DNA of 64,000 nt from [Phialemoniopsis] sp. UDSM-2020 (Eukaryota > Ascomycota > Sordariomycetes > Thyridiales > Thyridiaceae). The translations under genes were made by a program, and so were the position numbers. The notes below the pieces were generated by a model. The model saw only the letters and a program-made list of their open reading frames with translations. It was not told where the DNA came from and did not search any database. Positions 11,015 to 22,955 of the stretch are shown one piece after another (the stretch's first letter is position 1; each line of letters starts with the position of its first letter). The stretch lies in NCBI GenBank assembly GCA_018873225.1, contig JAEILZ010000006.1, positions 1,178,001 to 1,242,000 of the forward strand. The letters run 5' to 3'.

Positions 11015-12766
11015 ACGCGCTGTCGCAGAGGCTGATTGCCATGACAGCATGGGATTGTTCACAAGCCCATGAGACAGAATATCTTCCCCCGTCACTGCAC
11101 TGTTGTTTCACTACGCTCCTTCGTACACTTGAGTTTCGAGAAGGAATCTTCCCCGTCCCTACACCCGTGTGACCCTTTAAGACCTCCTTCTGCATCGGAA
11201 TGCTCGCTGGCAACATAAACATTAGCTCACTAGCATAGCCTCGTTGCTGATAGAAAAGTGAACCGTCGATTTCTACTAGATGACATGATTTTACCTGATG
11301 TGAATTGCGCTACGAATAGCAATGTAAGCTCGTTCCAGAATGTGCCAGCAGCATACCTAGGTACTTGCATTGCAGTCTGTAACCAAGTGTTCAAATAGCA
11401 TGCAAACATGTTTAAACAGTCTCTGGCCATAAAGAGCATATACTTATGAGCCGTGAATTACGAGTAGCAACGAAGCGGGAGATCAAGTAATTGCTTAAAA
11501 ACAAAGCTAGTGACAAGAGGGCAACCTCTCGCGTGACTTCTTGGTGCTGTTTCTTGGCAGGGCGATCCTGATGCACACCCAGTACAGGGATGTAACCATG
11601 GCCAACGGGGAAGTCCGTCTGGCCCATTTGAGATCCATATAGCCCTACACGACCTCGAATTGATGAGGTGGGATAGGGTAGCTACCTAATATTTAGACGC
11701 ACGCATCGATACTACAGCCTTGGGCCTCAGAGAGAATGGAGAGTCGTTTCATGTCATGGCGACGACGACCTCACATTGGGCGCGGGAATAAGAGAACGTC
11801 ACTTTTCTTAGGCTGGGATCTTCTGACTTGCTCACTGACAAAAGCGCCGAGTTGTGGGGGTTGGCTTGCATTAGCCTGGCGCTAGGCCCCAGCTCCGGAA
11901 GCTTGAGCCCATAACAAGCCTTTTTTTCGGCTTCTCCAGGCGCTTGTCAGTCTACTGGCGAACCACGGATCTCTCGACGTCATCAGTCGACTCTCCATCT
12001 CCATGGGGTGTGCGTTTGGCCCCATGGATCTCAACGGTTTTGTTGCAGACAGATATCTTGCTCTCTCTGTGTAGTGGTTCGCGTTGAAGAATGCGCGCGT
12101 TCCCTAGCTACAGAGCCCTTGACTATCCTCTGGACAAGGGATGGGATGGGTGTCCTCTCATAACCTGGACCGTGGGTCGCAGAACCAACCGAGGGCCAAA
12201 TCTGCAGCCGCTGTTTACGGCAGGTCGAGATGATCGTGGATGCAACCGTAAGATGCTCGTTATCGGCCTTGTACTCCATCCAGCCCCTCCACTACCCAGG
12301 TCATCCCCACAGTCGCCCACCCTATGATCCTCGCTCTATCGAGCCCGTGCCTTAGAATCTTAAAAGTACACGGTCCTTCTACCCAATGGTCGATCATTTA
12401 AGCTTCTCCAAAAGCGAGCACGCGTCAAAGCAGCTGAACCTACCTCGAGCTCCACAGGAAATACCACAACGGTAGGCGAACCCCGAGCTGGACCATAAGA
12501 TGGGCCACACACAGCTCCCAAGTTTGCATGTGGTCATAGGCTTGACCTTGTTATTATGACTGCCCCTCCCACACGCCTTGTCAAAAGTGTCTTGAAACTT
12601 TGTCCCCGTACCATCGTGAAAGCCGGGCTTTACTTTTGACAACAGTGGATGACAGTACCTGCTCCTGCCTGTACTCCTGTTCATTAGCTGCCTCTCAAAC
12701 CATCGGATTCCGAGCAAAGTGTTCCTGCGCAAGGTCCGAGATCTCACTCATTAGTGAGCGTCCACA
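11015..12766. other. Intergenic and Git1-like gene promoter
   Basis: This 1.75-kb region holds the 3' flank of the acidic-protein gene and the promoter of the permease. A TACCTAGGTA palindrome lies at 11354-11363. I see no coding sequence that I can defend. Confidence 0.5.
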
Positions 12767-14929
12767 ATGTTTAACTTTGGGCGAAAGAAGAGCGTCGAAG
12801 CCGCGTCGCCGACCGCAGATGGCGACCCGGTTGCCACCAATGTGCCGCCCCCGATCGAGAAGGAAGGCAAGTTTATCACGCTGCCCGTAGTCGCCTGTGG
12901 CGCTGGTCTCTTCTCGGATGGCTATGTTGCCAATGTACGTGATCGTTGCCCTTCGTACCAGACGTGCGCGTCACTGACTCCTTTTGTGCACCTCCAACAG
13001 GTCATTGGCTCCGTCGGCACGATATTTGGTTACCTGTACCCGGACGAATGGACCAAGGACCAGAAGCAGATTGTGAGTGCCATCGCATTTGCCGGCACGG
13101 TAAGTCTGACTACGGATCGATCGTGTATATATACGTTCACCTGACTCTTGTCGTAGGTTGTCGGCCAACTCGTCTTCGGCTATCTCTCCGACAAATGGTC
13201 TCGCACCAACTCTCTCCTGGTCTCGACGGTCATTCTGATCATCTTCACGGCCCTCGCTGCGGGCAGTTACTACCATGGCTCGGTAGTCGGCATGTTCCAG
13301 ATTCTCACCGCGTGGCGCTTCTTTGTAAGTCGATATGAGAGATGCATCAGGGCACCCTTTGTGAGTGGCAATACTGATAAGACTGGGTGTCGTGTAGGTC
13401 GGAATCGGTATCGGCGGCGAGTACCCGGCCGGAAGTGAGTTCTCTCCGCGCGCGCAAACCGCAGCGAAAACGGAGGATATGAACTGATGAGTTGTACAGG
13501 TGTCGCATGCGCCGAGTCGACTGGAGAAATCAAGAGCGGCTGGCGCCACATGATCTTCATTCTGTGAGCTGGATTGTACACAAGCTCAACCTCTGCTTGC
13601 TGCTGACTTGCTACAGATTCACGAACAGCATGATCGATGTCGGCTTCGTCATTGGCGCTTTCGTACCGTGTACGTCTTTTCCACTCGCCACTCGCGGCAA
13701 TGAGCAGCCTGCTAACATTAGCGATAGACGTTGTTGCAGCAGCATGCCAGAATGGACACTTGGGCACCCAGTGGCGCGTCTCGCTGGCCATTGGCTGTGT
13801 CTTTCCCTGTATCCTCTTCGTCATGCGTCTCTTTATCAAGGAGCCCGAGGAATTCCAGCGTGAGTCGATGCGACACGTCAAGACTCCGTACAAGCTAGTC
13901 CTCAAGTTCTACGGTTGGCGCCTGTTCATTGTCAGCCTTATTTGGTTCATCTACGATGTATGTCCCCCTCCACCCCCTTGATATAATCCATTATTCAGCT
14001 CTAACAAACCCGTAAGTTCCTCACGTATGCATTCGGCATCTACTCCTCCACCATCCTAGCCGGCATCTACTCCAACGACACCGCACCCCTGACCACCGTC
14101 TTTGGCTGGAACACCGTCATCAACCTGTTCTACCTGCCCGGAACCATCCTTGGTTCCAAGGTGAGCGACTGGATTGGGCCCAAGTACACTCTCATCACCG
14201 GAGTCGCCCTCCAGGGTATCGTCGGCTTCATCATGGCGGGCGACTACAAGAATCTCTCGCAACCGAGTATGGTGGGCGCCTTCGCGGTGGTTTACGGAAT
14301 CTTCTTGAGTCTCGGAGAGCTTGGCCCCGGTAACAATATTGGTCTATTGGCTTCAAAGAGCTGCGCCACGTGAGTTCACTCCCTTTCGGCGATATGACCA
14401 CGATCTGCCCTCGTTTCATTTCGCCCAGTTCACGTGCTAACCCTCATCATCTAGTGGCGTCAGAGGACAATATTACGGAGTTGGTAAGTCTACCCGCTCG
14501 CCCTACACTTGCTGTGCTTGACTAACAGCCAACCACCACAACAGCCGCCGCACTGTAAGCCATCCCTAACACCGCCCCAAATAACGTCAGCTAACACGCA
14601 GGTAAAAAAGCGGCAAAATCGGCGCTTTTGTAGGCACATACATCTACCCGTTCATCCAGGCCGCCGGCGGCAGTTCCGAAGTCAACTCGGCCCAGTATCC
14701 GTTCTACGTCTCGTCCAGCCTGTGCTTCCTGTCGGCCATCCTCACCTTCTTCTTCATGCCCAACGTCAGCCAGGACACGATCCAGTACGAGGACGTCCGC
14801 TTCAGGGAGTACCTCGAGGCCAACGGCTGGGACACGACGCAGCTCGGGCTCAAGCCGACCGACTTTGGCGTCGACTCCTCCGGAGGCTCCGTGCTGCACG
14901 CGGGTGCTTCCCAGGAGCAGGAGAAATGA
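12767..14929 (+). CDS. MFS glycerophosphodiester (Git1-like) permease
   Basis: A 12-helix MFS symporter of the plasma membrane, closest in style to yeast Git1, which imports glycerophosphoinositol/-choline with protons. Eleven exons (12767-12934, 13001-13099, 13157-13324, 13398-13434, 13500-13563, 13617-13669, 13728-13957, 14017-14369, 14455-14483, 14545-14554, 14611-14929) add up to exactly 509 aa. Family features are GLFSDGYVAN in helix 1, the loop motif GYLSDKWSR, RFFVGIGIGGEYPAGS in helix 4 and ELGPGNNIGLLASKS in the C-half. Exon 10 is only 10 nt, and splicing after it must use the AG at 14609-14610, because the nearer AG at 14600-14601 gives an immediate stop. Substrate is by family resemblance; a phosphate or other organic-phosphate substrate is possible. 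Confidence 0.9.
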
Positions 14930-15480
14930 ACAGTCTGATACCGACGCAATCCAGTCGTACCAATGAGAGTCGACTGAAGTATTCGACAAGATTTTCTAAT
15001 GATGATAGTGTTGGTCAAGGACGTGGACTGAAACAACGAACCTTCACCAAGCGGTTTGTCCCTGGAGTTCTCGAATTTCGATGCGTATGATACCACTTAT
15101 CGCAATCCTTCATGCTGTTTGAGCAGCTACTGCGTACGATGCCATCTCTTCAAGTTATCGGTGGTGTTGGGATCCTGGTCGAAGTCGTCTCGCATTTCAT
15201 TTCAAAGGGATAGTTTTTCCATCGGAGTAATGAATATATCCTGCAACTTACTTTAGGTAGTAGGACAATCCATCTAGTCAAGCATTGCGATAATATGTTA
15301 CTGATTCAAGGTCTCCAATGTCGATGTGTCTGAAAACTGACGCTGAAGGAGTTATCATTTCATGAATTGCAAAATGCTCAATATTATCAACTGAGTTCTC
15401 TTCATTAGCACCATCTATGAATATGGGCAGACCGTGTTGCCCATCGATGGGGAAAAAAACTCCATACTCCTCGCAGACGT
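14930..15480. other. Intergenic, convergent; nothing seen
   Basis: The 3' flanks of the permease and the type III PKS. The region is AT-richer than the coding DNA around it. No gene or repeat is recognised. Confidence 0.5.
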
Positions 15481-16965
15481 CTAGTCCAACTCAACAGCCT
15501 CGAGCGCCTCGCGCACAAACTCCTCGGTGGCCTCTCCTTGTGGCTGCGCCGTGTCGATCGCGGCGTCCTTGCCCACCACCGACGCCCTGGACGAGTCGGT
15601 CTCGGCGTCCCAGTCCCGCGCATCTCCAGTCTCGGCGTCCTCCGCCGCCTCGCTGCGGCTCGTGTCGCTCGCCTCCTCGGGCACGCCCAGGTTGCGCTTC
15701 AGCATGCACATCTCGACAGAGATACCCGGCCCGAACGCACAGCCGACCACAAAGTCCTTGACCTTGCCTTCCGGTGCCATGCCGTCCATCTCCTTGTGGC
15801 GCAGGCGGTCCAGGACGCTGAAGATGGTGGCCGAACTTGAATTTCCGTGCCGGATGTATGTGTCGTAGCTGGCGCGCATGTGCTCCGGCTTCAGACCCAT
15901 GGCGTGCTCCGCACCGGTCAGAATGGTTGCGCCACCTGGATGCATGGCCCAATCAAAGTCTGCTGCTTTTTGATAGGCTGGTGGCAAGGTGGGCAGGGAG
16001 GCAAGGAGGTCTGAAAAGGAGGGCTCTAGAGTGCCGGCTGCTAGCTTGGGTACTCGAGGAGAAAGCACTACCTTCCAGCCTAGTAGATGTATGTCAGTTG
16101 CCAGTTCCAACATGGGCGAGTATGCGCGCGTCAACTTACCGACAGGGTCAACGTCAAAGCCCAAGTCTCCTTCCGTGTCGGGTAATATCTTGTGATCCCA
16201 ACCCAGCAGCTCATAGATCGGCTCTACGGGCTCGCCGATGCCATTGCTCAGAACTACTGCACTCGCACAGTCTGAGAACAGCGCGATTCCTATCCTCGTC
16301 TCCTGAAGTTCGTTGATGCTGTCTAGTTCGCTTCGCACCATCGTCGTGCTAATCTCGAGCGCGAGCACGAGTATCCGCGCCGGCTTGCGCCTCATGGCAT
16401 GTCCTAGGGCCAGGTTCGCCGCCGTCCGCAGCGCTGCGAGGCCGCCGCTGCAGCCAACACCATGGAGCAGCACCTTCTCGACTTGCTGCTGGATACCCAG
16501 GCCCTTGACGACAAAGTGGTCGAACCCAGGGTTTGCACTATCCGTGCACGTCGTCGAGACCACATGGGTGATCTCAGAGAGGTCGATGCCCGCCTCCGCA
16601 ATGGCCTTCTGCGCGGCGCTTACGGCCAGGGGTACACCGTCGCTCATGAATATCTCATGCAGCTCCTTGATTGAGGGAGCCTCGTCCTGGTTTACCAGGG
16701 GATGATCGGGCGTGCCTATAGATGAGCGCGTGTCTATGCCCGTGTATCTATTGATAGACATGACCTTCTTCATTCTGCGCATGTGTTAGCGCATTGCTGC
16801 AGGAGACTGGGTCAGGCTCCCAAGCCCAACTCACGCGTCTGACTCCGGGTAGTATCGCTTGCTCAGAAGCTCGAGCGCATTGGAGGTGAGCTCATTTTGA
16901 GGGTATTGAGATGCGACTCCAATAATTGAGAGACCCAGGTCTCCAAAGCTGGTAGGTGAAGCCAT
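15481..16965 (-). CDS. Type III polyketide synthase (chalcone-synthase-like)
   Basis: This homodimeric ketosynthase condenses malonyl-CoA onto an acyl-CoA starter to make alkylresorcinol- or pyrone-type products. Exons 16965-16835, 16774-16140 and 16079-15481 give 454 aa. The second intron is in frame and open, but removing it joins FDVDPVG to WKVVLSPRVP, which is the family sequence. The catalytic triad is visible: Cys in HGVGCSGG (near 151), His in WAMHPGG (near 302) and Asn in RHGNSSS (near 335). The GFGPG-type loop reads GCAFGPGISVEMC. An extra C-terminal tail of about 60 residues is acidic and Ser-rich. No tailoring gene lies immediately beside it; the convergent neighbour is a permease. 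The product is unknown. Confidence 0.95.
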
Positions 16966-18538
16966 TGCGGTAGTGCGTATCGATCTCAATTGGCCACAAG
17001 AGGTGTCCCTTCAACCAGCAACACATGCGAGGAGCTGTGAACAGCTCAATTGAAGTCCTGGATCTGCCCGCTTCGCTTTCGTGAGACAGTAAATAGCGGG
17101 GGAACACCGTATCCCGCCTCAAGGCGCTTCCTAGTGACAGACGGGTACCTAACTTGGGTGGCTTGGTAGCTCGGCCAGTAGCGTCAAGGGCAAACGTGAT
17201 GATGGCAGAAAGGGCAGTCTATGATATCATGCCCCGAGCGGTGAGGAGGAAGCAAGAAGCCGCCAAGCAAGACAGAATTCTGTAAAAATACCACAATTCA
17301 AGACAAGGAGGACTCAGTTTCGAAATGGTGGGAGTTCTTTCTTGCGGAAAAAGAGAGAAGGGAAAAAAAAGCAATCTTCAATGACAAGACAGTGACACCA
17401 GAGGGACAAATGTGTGGACATGAAACGTGCACTCAAGCCTGATAAGTAGCAAAAGTGGCAACGGTGGAAACGGGGCGCTTCAGTTCACGAAGCACACCTA
17501 GCTCGCGCCAAGCCCAACGCACTTGTACGTATTGAAATCCACGACGGATAAGGCGAGCTCAGCTGCAGATTGTCCCAACAAAACGAGGCAGAGCAAGCTG
17601 CCCGTCTGAAGCAGACTATTTCTCGGAATGCACATTGTGCCGACGAGACAATGTCACCAGACTGCTGCGTATCGCTGAGGAGACGCGTCCTGAGAGGCTT
17701 CGCGAGACGGGCATCTCGAGGATTTTCTTGATCCTTGACAGGTCATGTTTCGGTGATCTAGCAAGCCATTGGCGGCAGCTCGGCAGCTCAGTAACTCAGC
17801 CTCTATTACTCACGGAGAAGTCTCCCGTATCTGGATCGCCTGCCCTAGCAAAAAGTCAGACAAAGGGTCCATCCAGCAGCCATGAAACGTGGATGATCCC
17901 CTCATTTGCACGGAAGAGCAAGACGAAGCGTCAGAGAAGTGCTCGGCAGACCGGGGTTGGACCCATTTCTGGAAGTGTGTAGGGCTCGCTAGCTGGGTGG
18001 TGCTGGGGGTCGGATTGGCTCCTGGATCCAATAATGGCTTGCCCCAGTGCCGAGGCACCGTCCCAATCACCTGCGTCTGTGCCTGCGACTAGTGCTGTGT
18101 AGATGCAGGTGTCAACCGGATCGGACGAAATGATCGATGGCAGGCCGACGCTTGCGGAACGACAGCAGGACCGCTGGGTACGCGGCGATGGCTTAGACGC
18201 TGCGAGGTGCAGTCATGCATGACAAAATGATGGATCTCAACTCTGTGTGGTGCTTCTTTCTGTCGGTTTCGCAGTTTGTCCGAGTTGAATTGCGTTATCT
18301 TGAAGAAGTTGGGAGTAGAAATAAGCAGTTTGCTATTGGCGAATGACATGGTTGCCTGGAAGAGCCTCCAAATATAGTGTCGTCCCTGCCTCAGCAACAG
18401 CTTAAGGAGAACATAGTAGCTTCTTTCCCACTAGGGACGCGTGAATCGACGACATACGAAGTAACTGAAGCCGGAAAATCGAAATTGGTCTCTGTGTCTC
18501 TCTATTGACCATCGGCTATCATCCCTGAACCAGCGGCC
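16966..18538. promoter_or_regulatory. Divergent region, no gene seen
   Basis: This 1.57-kb region lies between the type III PKS (-) and the small membrane protein (+). It is long enough for an extra small gene, but I find no ORF with protein-like composition. It has A-rich runs near 17285-17380. Confidence 0.45.
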
Positions 18539-18922
18539 ATGCAGCTCGCCAAGCTTGCGTTCGTCCTGCACACCCTCGTAGAGGTTCCAGCTGCGCTGTC
18601 TTTTCTCTTCTCGACTCAGCGCCAACTGCCCGGAGCCACGCCTGAAGCAGAGCTGATTCTGCACTCCTTTGGTGGCCTGCTTTGGTCCACCAACCTGATT
18701 GCGCTGGCATTGATCTACCGTCGCGATTTTGACGACACGAGTAGGGCTGTAGCACTCTCTTTAGCAGCCTATCACTTCTTTCCATGTAGGAGGGCATACA
18801 GGCGCATGGGATCTGTGAGCGCGGGGCCAAAGGTGCTGGGCGGGCCGGCTGTCCATCTTGTTCTTCATGTCACATGTTTCTTGAGTTTGGCAATTGCTGG
18901 TATTTGGGGTGTCTCGTCATAA
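18539..18922 (+). CDS. Small four-helix membrane protein, unknown
   Basis: An intronless 127-aa ORF. Four hydrophobic segments are visible: residues 5-24 (AFVLHTLVEVPAALSFLF), 41-60 (GGLLWSTNLIALALIY), 68-84 (AVALSLAAYHFFPC) and 103-124 (VHLVLHVTCFLSLAIAGIW). A charged loop (YRRDFDD) lies between helices 2 and 3. I do not recognise the family, although small fungal membrane proteins of this shape are common. The stop lies only about 100 bp from the 3' end of the convergent BFR2 gene. Confidence 0.7.
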   Translation: MQLAKLAFVLHTLVEVPAALSFLFSTQRQLPGATPEAELILHSFGGLLWSTNLIALALIYRRDFDDTSRAVALSLAAYHFFPCRRAYRRMGSVSAGPKVLGGPAVHLVLHVTCFLSLAIAGIWGVSS

Positions 18923-19026
18923 TGCAGTGGTGATGACGACCATGTGACAATATTCATTGGGGGGAACAAATGCTCATTATGAACTTGATCTGCCACAGTG
19001 GCTTGGTATATATAAAAATATCTAAT

Positions 19027-20827
19027 TTAGCTTCTAAACAACTTCAGGCCCTCCTCCTCGACGTTGACACCATCCATCTCGTCGTCAGACTCGTCCTCCT
19101 TGAGCTCCATCTTCTGACCAAAGAGCGTCCCAAAGAACCTGTCGATGGCATCCTGCTCCCAGGAGCGACGGTCGTCGGGCGCCATAAAGTTCTGCAGCTT
19201 CTCGTGCACGTTGAAGCGCAGCTTGCGGCCTTTGCTCGCCTTGCGGTCAACCTGCTTCCGGGTCTTTGCCTCCTTGAGAGCAGCCCATTTGACCGTCGGC
19301 ACGGCGCTGCCTGGAGCAGTGGTGTCGGAAGACCGCTGGTCTACAAGCTCCTTCAGCAAGAGCTGGTAGAAGTCCGCGTCGTCGTAAATGTCAGCGTCCT
19401 CGGCAACCTTCTTTGCGGCCTGTGCCGGAGCACATGAACGCGGGATTTTGGTCCGCTTAACCAGCCGGTCCGAGTTGAACATCTGATCTTGCAGTTCGGA
19501 AATCAGAGACTGATTGGGCGTTGCGATGAGCTTCCGTGTAGCTGTAGCGGGGGTCCTTCGGACTTTAGCAGCCCACTTATCAAGCACTTTGTTGCGGTGT
19601 GCAAGAGCTTGGCTCTCTGTGACATCCATCATGTCCCAAATAGATTGCGTTGCCGTATCAACATCAACTTCTCGTTTTCGCTTTTGTCCAGCGCTGGCAG
19701 CAGAGGCAGGCAGCAGACTGTCACGGAAACTGTCGATGGTATTCCACAGCTTGATCGCAGCTTCTTCGGCGGCTTCGTAAGGTTTCTTGGACGTGTCGGC
19801 CTCTTCATCCACGGCACTGAGCGTGTTGACGGCGACCAATGCCTTTTGGAGTCGTATACGGAGGTTGAGTAGAGCATCAAAAGACCGCCGTTGTTGTCTG
19901 ACAGCTAGACCCTTGTCGGCTTCAGCCTTAGCAGCCTGTGATATGTTGGCAAGAATGCTCTTCTGTCCTTCCTTCATGTCGTTCATCGTCTTGCTCAGCT
20001 TTGCCTTGTGTGATTCCTCCACATCGCTGTCTTCGCTTCCGGACGACTCCTCATCTTCGTCATCGTCATCTTCTTCGCCAGAGAGAAGTTCAAGTTCGTC
20101 TGAGCCCGACACATCATCTTCAAAGCCATCTGAACCGTCCGAGTCCTCGTCATCGTCGGATAACGCATCCAGATCATCATCGCCGGCTGCCTCATCGTCC
20201 TCGGACCCAGACAAGAAGTCAGCAGCAGTTGGGCGCTTTTTCCTCTGCCCGTTTGCCAGAGGTTTCGAACTTCCACGGAACGTAAAGTCTTTGAGATGCT
20301 CCTTATCACTCTCGCAAAGCGCATCGTCACTCTCGATCTCGTGATCTTCGCCATCGTCGGCGTCGAGGTCAGCCGTTTCAGGATCGGCAAATTCTTCGGA
20401 ATCAGAGTCGGACTGCTCCTCTTCTGAGTCTTCCCCGAGTCCCTCTTCATCTTCGATACTCTCCTCCAACGCTGCGCGACTGACGCGAGAACCGCGGTAC
20501 TTCGCCCCGAGGGCTGGGGCTTGCTTTTGTCGCAGCTTGCTCTTGCTATTTCATGTTCAGAGAGTGTCATAGGGCATGCAGTCCAGGAAAGTCCAACTTA
20601 CCCTACAGATACATAGTGTTCTGTGCCAGTATTGTCGACAGCATCGCTACCGTCGCTGTTTTCGGCGTCTTCATCGTGGGCGTCGACTTCAGGATCGTAG
20701 TCTGCGAAAAGATAGGTTTTAGTACAGGCTTATTCAATTGACCTTAGTGCTCGATGATGAACCTACCCTTCGTCTGAGGCTCGTCGGGGTCGACAAAGAG
20801 CTTCTTCCGGCTATGAACGGGCGCCAT
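19027..20827 (-). CDS. BFR2: BFR2/AATF nucleolar ribosome-biogenesis factor
   Basis: This nucleolar protein is needed for early cleavages of pre-rRNA in the small-subunit processome. Three exons (20827-20767, 20701-20602, 20545-19027) give 559 aa. The N-terminal third is strongly acidic (long Asp/Glu/Ser runs, residues 60-210) and includes the conserved GAKYRGSRVSRAAL. The central AATF/Traube region follows (residues about 220-380, with LLNLRIRLQKALVAVN, TQSIWDMM and LDKWAAKVRR). The conserved C-terminus has DADFYQLLLKELVDQRS, RKLRFNVHEKLQNFMAP and RFFGTLFGQ. It is divergently transcribed from IND1 across about 310 bp. Confidence 0.95.
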
Positions 20828-21136
20828 GGTGCCTTCCGACCTTCAACTGATGTGCTGAAGAGTCGTATGTGATAATTTGCAGGCAAAAGTCCCCCACATG
20901 AATTTTTTCGAGGAAGCTGGGAACTTTTTAGGCGGTAGACAGCGGCAAAACTGCCCCACTCGTGCAAGCGTTGCTATCATTGGGCGACTGCTCCAGCACT
21001 CTTGACCACTAAAGCGCTACTAGCTCCGAGGCTGGGGAGCTCTCATACAAGCGTTGATGTACGGACCAATTCCTCACATGTCTGTCCCGTGAAGATCGAA
21101 CCCTTATTTGAGTGAGAGGTCGATGCCATAGGGGCC
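20828..21136. promoter_or_regulatory. Shared promoter of BFR2 and IND1
   Basis: Only 309 bp separate the start codons of BFR2 (-) and IND1 (+), so both genes must share this region for initiation. I recognise no specific factor site with confidence. Confidence 0.6.
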
Positions 21137-22242
21137 ATGAATCTGACATGTCGTCGCTTCTTCCATGCTCTGAGGCCTCTTCAACATGAGAACCCCTTAG
21201 TGAGCCTTGACTGTGTCCTGAACTCCCGAATTGTACATTGACAAATCGAGGTAGGGCCTGCCAAGAAGTGGCTCTATCCCTCGTTTTCAACGCGGGCTGC
21301 CAGAGAAACGCAAAATCAAGGATGTTAGCAAGGTAATAGCTGTCTCTTCAGCTAAGGGAGGTGTTGGCAAGAGTACTGTAGCGGGCAAGGTCCCCCAGTT
21401 CACAAGATATGAAAGAACACTCGCTAATTGACATCATAGCAAATTTATCTCTCGCTTTTGCGAGGCAGGGTTACAGATCTGGTATACTAGATACTGATAT
21501 CTTTGGGCCTTCAATACCGACCCTGTTCAATCTCTCAGGCGAGCCGCGGTTGTCGTCAAGTATGCAATCCTGGTGTTGTGGAAATGCTCGAGCTGACAGT
21601 ATTTGAAGATAATCAGCTTCTACCACTATCAAATTATGGTGTCAAGACTATGTCAATGGGCTACCTCGTTGGCGAGGACGCACCGGTCGTATGGCGTGGT
21701 CTCATGGTCATGAAGGCGTTACAACAGCTGCTACACGAGGTTGAGTGGGGAGGCTTAGACGTCCTCGTCCTCGATTTACCTCCTGGCACGGGTGACACTC
21801 AATTGAGCATCACGCAACAAATTGTACTCGATGGTAGGCTTCATCATACCTCACCTGCAATTGTGGACAGACGCTTACAGTGCATTTTTCTTCAGGTTCT
21901 CTAGTGGTAACGACGCCACATACGCTGGCCATCAAGGACGCCGTGAAAGGTGTCAACATGTTCAAAAAGGTCAACGTGCCCATTCTAGGCCTTGTGCAGA
22001 ACATGTCCATCTTTCGGTGTCCGCACTGCCATGGCGAAACGGCCGTGTTTGGGTCGAGCGACGGCGTGCGAAATGTCTGCAGGGATCATCAAATTGATTT
22101 CCTAGGAGATATTCCATTACACCCAAACATTGGAGAAGACGCGCACATGGGCAAGCCGACCGTGGTGTCTGAGCCGGCGAGCGAGAGAGCACAGGCCTTC
22201 ATGAAGATCGCAGAAGAGGTTGGAGCCAAAGTTGGTTTGTAG
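21137..22242 (+). CDS. IND1: Mitochondrial Fe-S P-loop NTPase IND1/NUBPL
   Basis: A Mrp/NBP35-family ATPase that delivers Fe-S clusters to respiratory complex I in mitochondria. Five exons (21137-21199, 21255-21384, 21440-21559, 21600-21833, 21896-22242) give 297 aa. The N-terminus [13 protein letters not shown] is Arg-rich and acid-free, as in a mitochondrial presequence. It is followed by GLPEKRKI and the deviant Walker [10 protein letters not shown]. Further family motifs are [47 protein letters not shown] and the cluster-binding CPHC in FRCPHCHG. The second intron (21385-21439) must use a GC donor to yield [17 protein letters not shown]. The start at 21137 is preferred because it supplies the presequence. 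Confidence 0.95.
21385..21439 (+). other. GC-AG intron in IND1
   Basis: The intron begins GCAAGG and ends CATAG. Splicing here joins GTA GCG G to CA AAT and restores the family sequence TVAANLS. The nearest GT donor (GTCCCC, 5 nt on) shifts the frame. Confidence 0.85.
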
Positions 22243-22955
22243 AGCCATGCACCATCAATCTGTATGACAAGTAGGTAGAGTCTATTCATCTCAGTTGGGG
22301 GTAGACAGATAAGCCCCCCACGCGTACAAGATGACATGAATCATTGGAAAGCCTGTCAAATGTTGCAAGCAAGAGTCAACGCTGTTCAAGCCTGGAACAT
22401 TGAACCTCTGTGAACAGCCTCTCTCCAGTCAAGCTCTCATCCGGATTACCGTTTCGGGCTGGCTTGCCGGATCGAGAGCCGATGCGAACGAGGATACAGT
22501 AGGCATGGATGTACCTACCTGATTTGACTTGATCTTTTTTTTTTTTAGGGACCCGGGTCAGCGGGCGTGCGACTTCGGCCACCTGGGGAGCACGCGCCAG
22601 ATACGCCAGTCACCAAAATCCTGGGGCCGCGCTAAGCAACCCCTGCAGGCGCCCATGTACCCTTGTACCCTTTTTGCGGTGTTTAATGCCAATGGTGCCA
22701 TTTGTTGCCCACGCAAAGAAGCGGTTTGCGGAGACGGACGGAGAACGGCGGCAGCTCTGATCTTTGGTACCGCCTTTTTTCGCGATTAAAGAATTATTTC
22801 TCCAAATCCAATCCACGTTGTCGTTGCGCGCGTGGCCACAGAACACCTTAAATTCACCTCAGTACCTCAAGTCGCGTGTAAGTGAACACATCAATTGACT
22901 CGCTTTCGTCCGAAATACTAACCTGAGAGTGTTCAGACAGCTCGAATCCGCCAAG
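22243..22955. promoter_or_regulatory. IND1 3' flank and carrier promoter
   Basis: A 713-bp region with a T-rich run at 22531-22546. It contains a likely 5' UTR intron of the carrier gene at 22878-22940, with donor GTAAGT, ACTAAC branch and CAG acceptor just before the start codon. Confidence 0.55.

Noticed and set aside
19787..20344. Ser-rich 185-codon ORF opposite BFR2
   Set aside because: It is simply the reverse of the Asp/Glu codons in the acidic BFR2 domain.
22531..22546. T-rich run as a terminator or poly(A) signal
   Set aside because: Homopolymer runs are common in these spacers and nothing else there supports a functional call.
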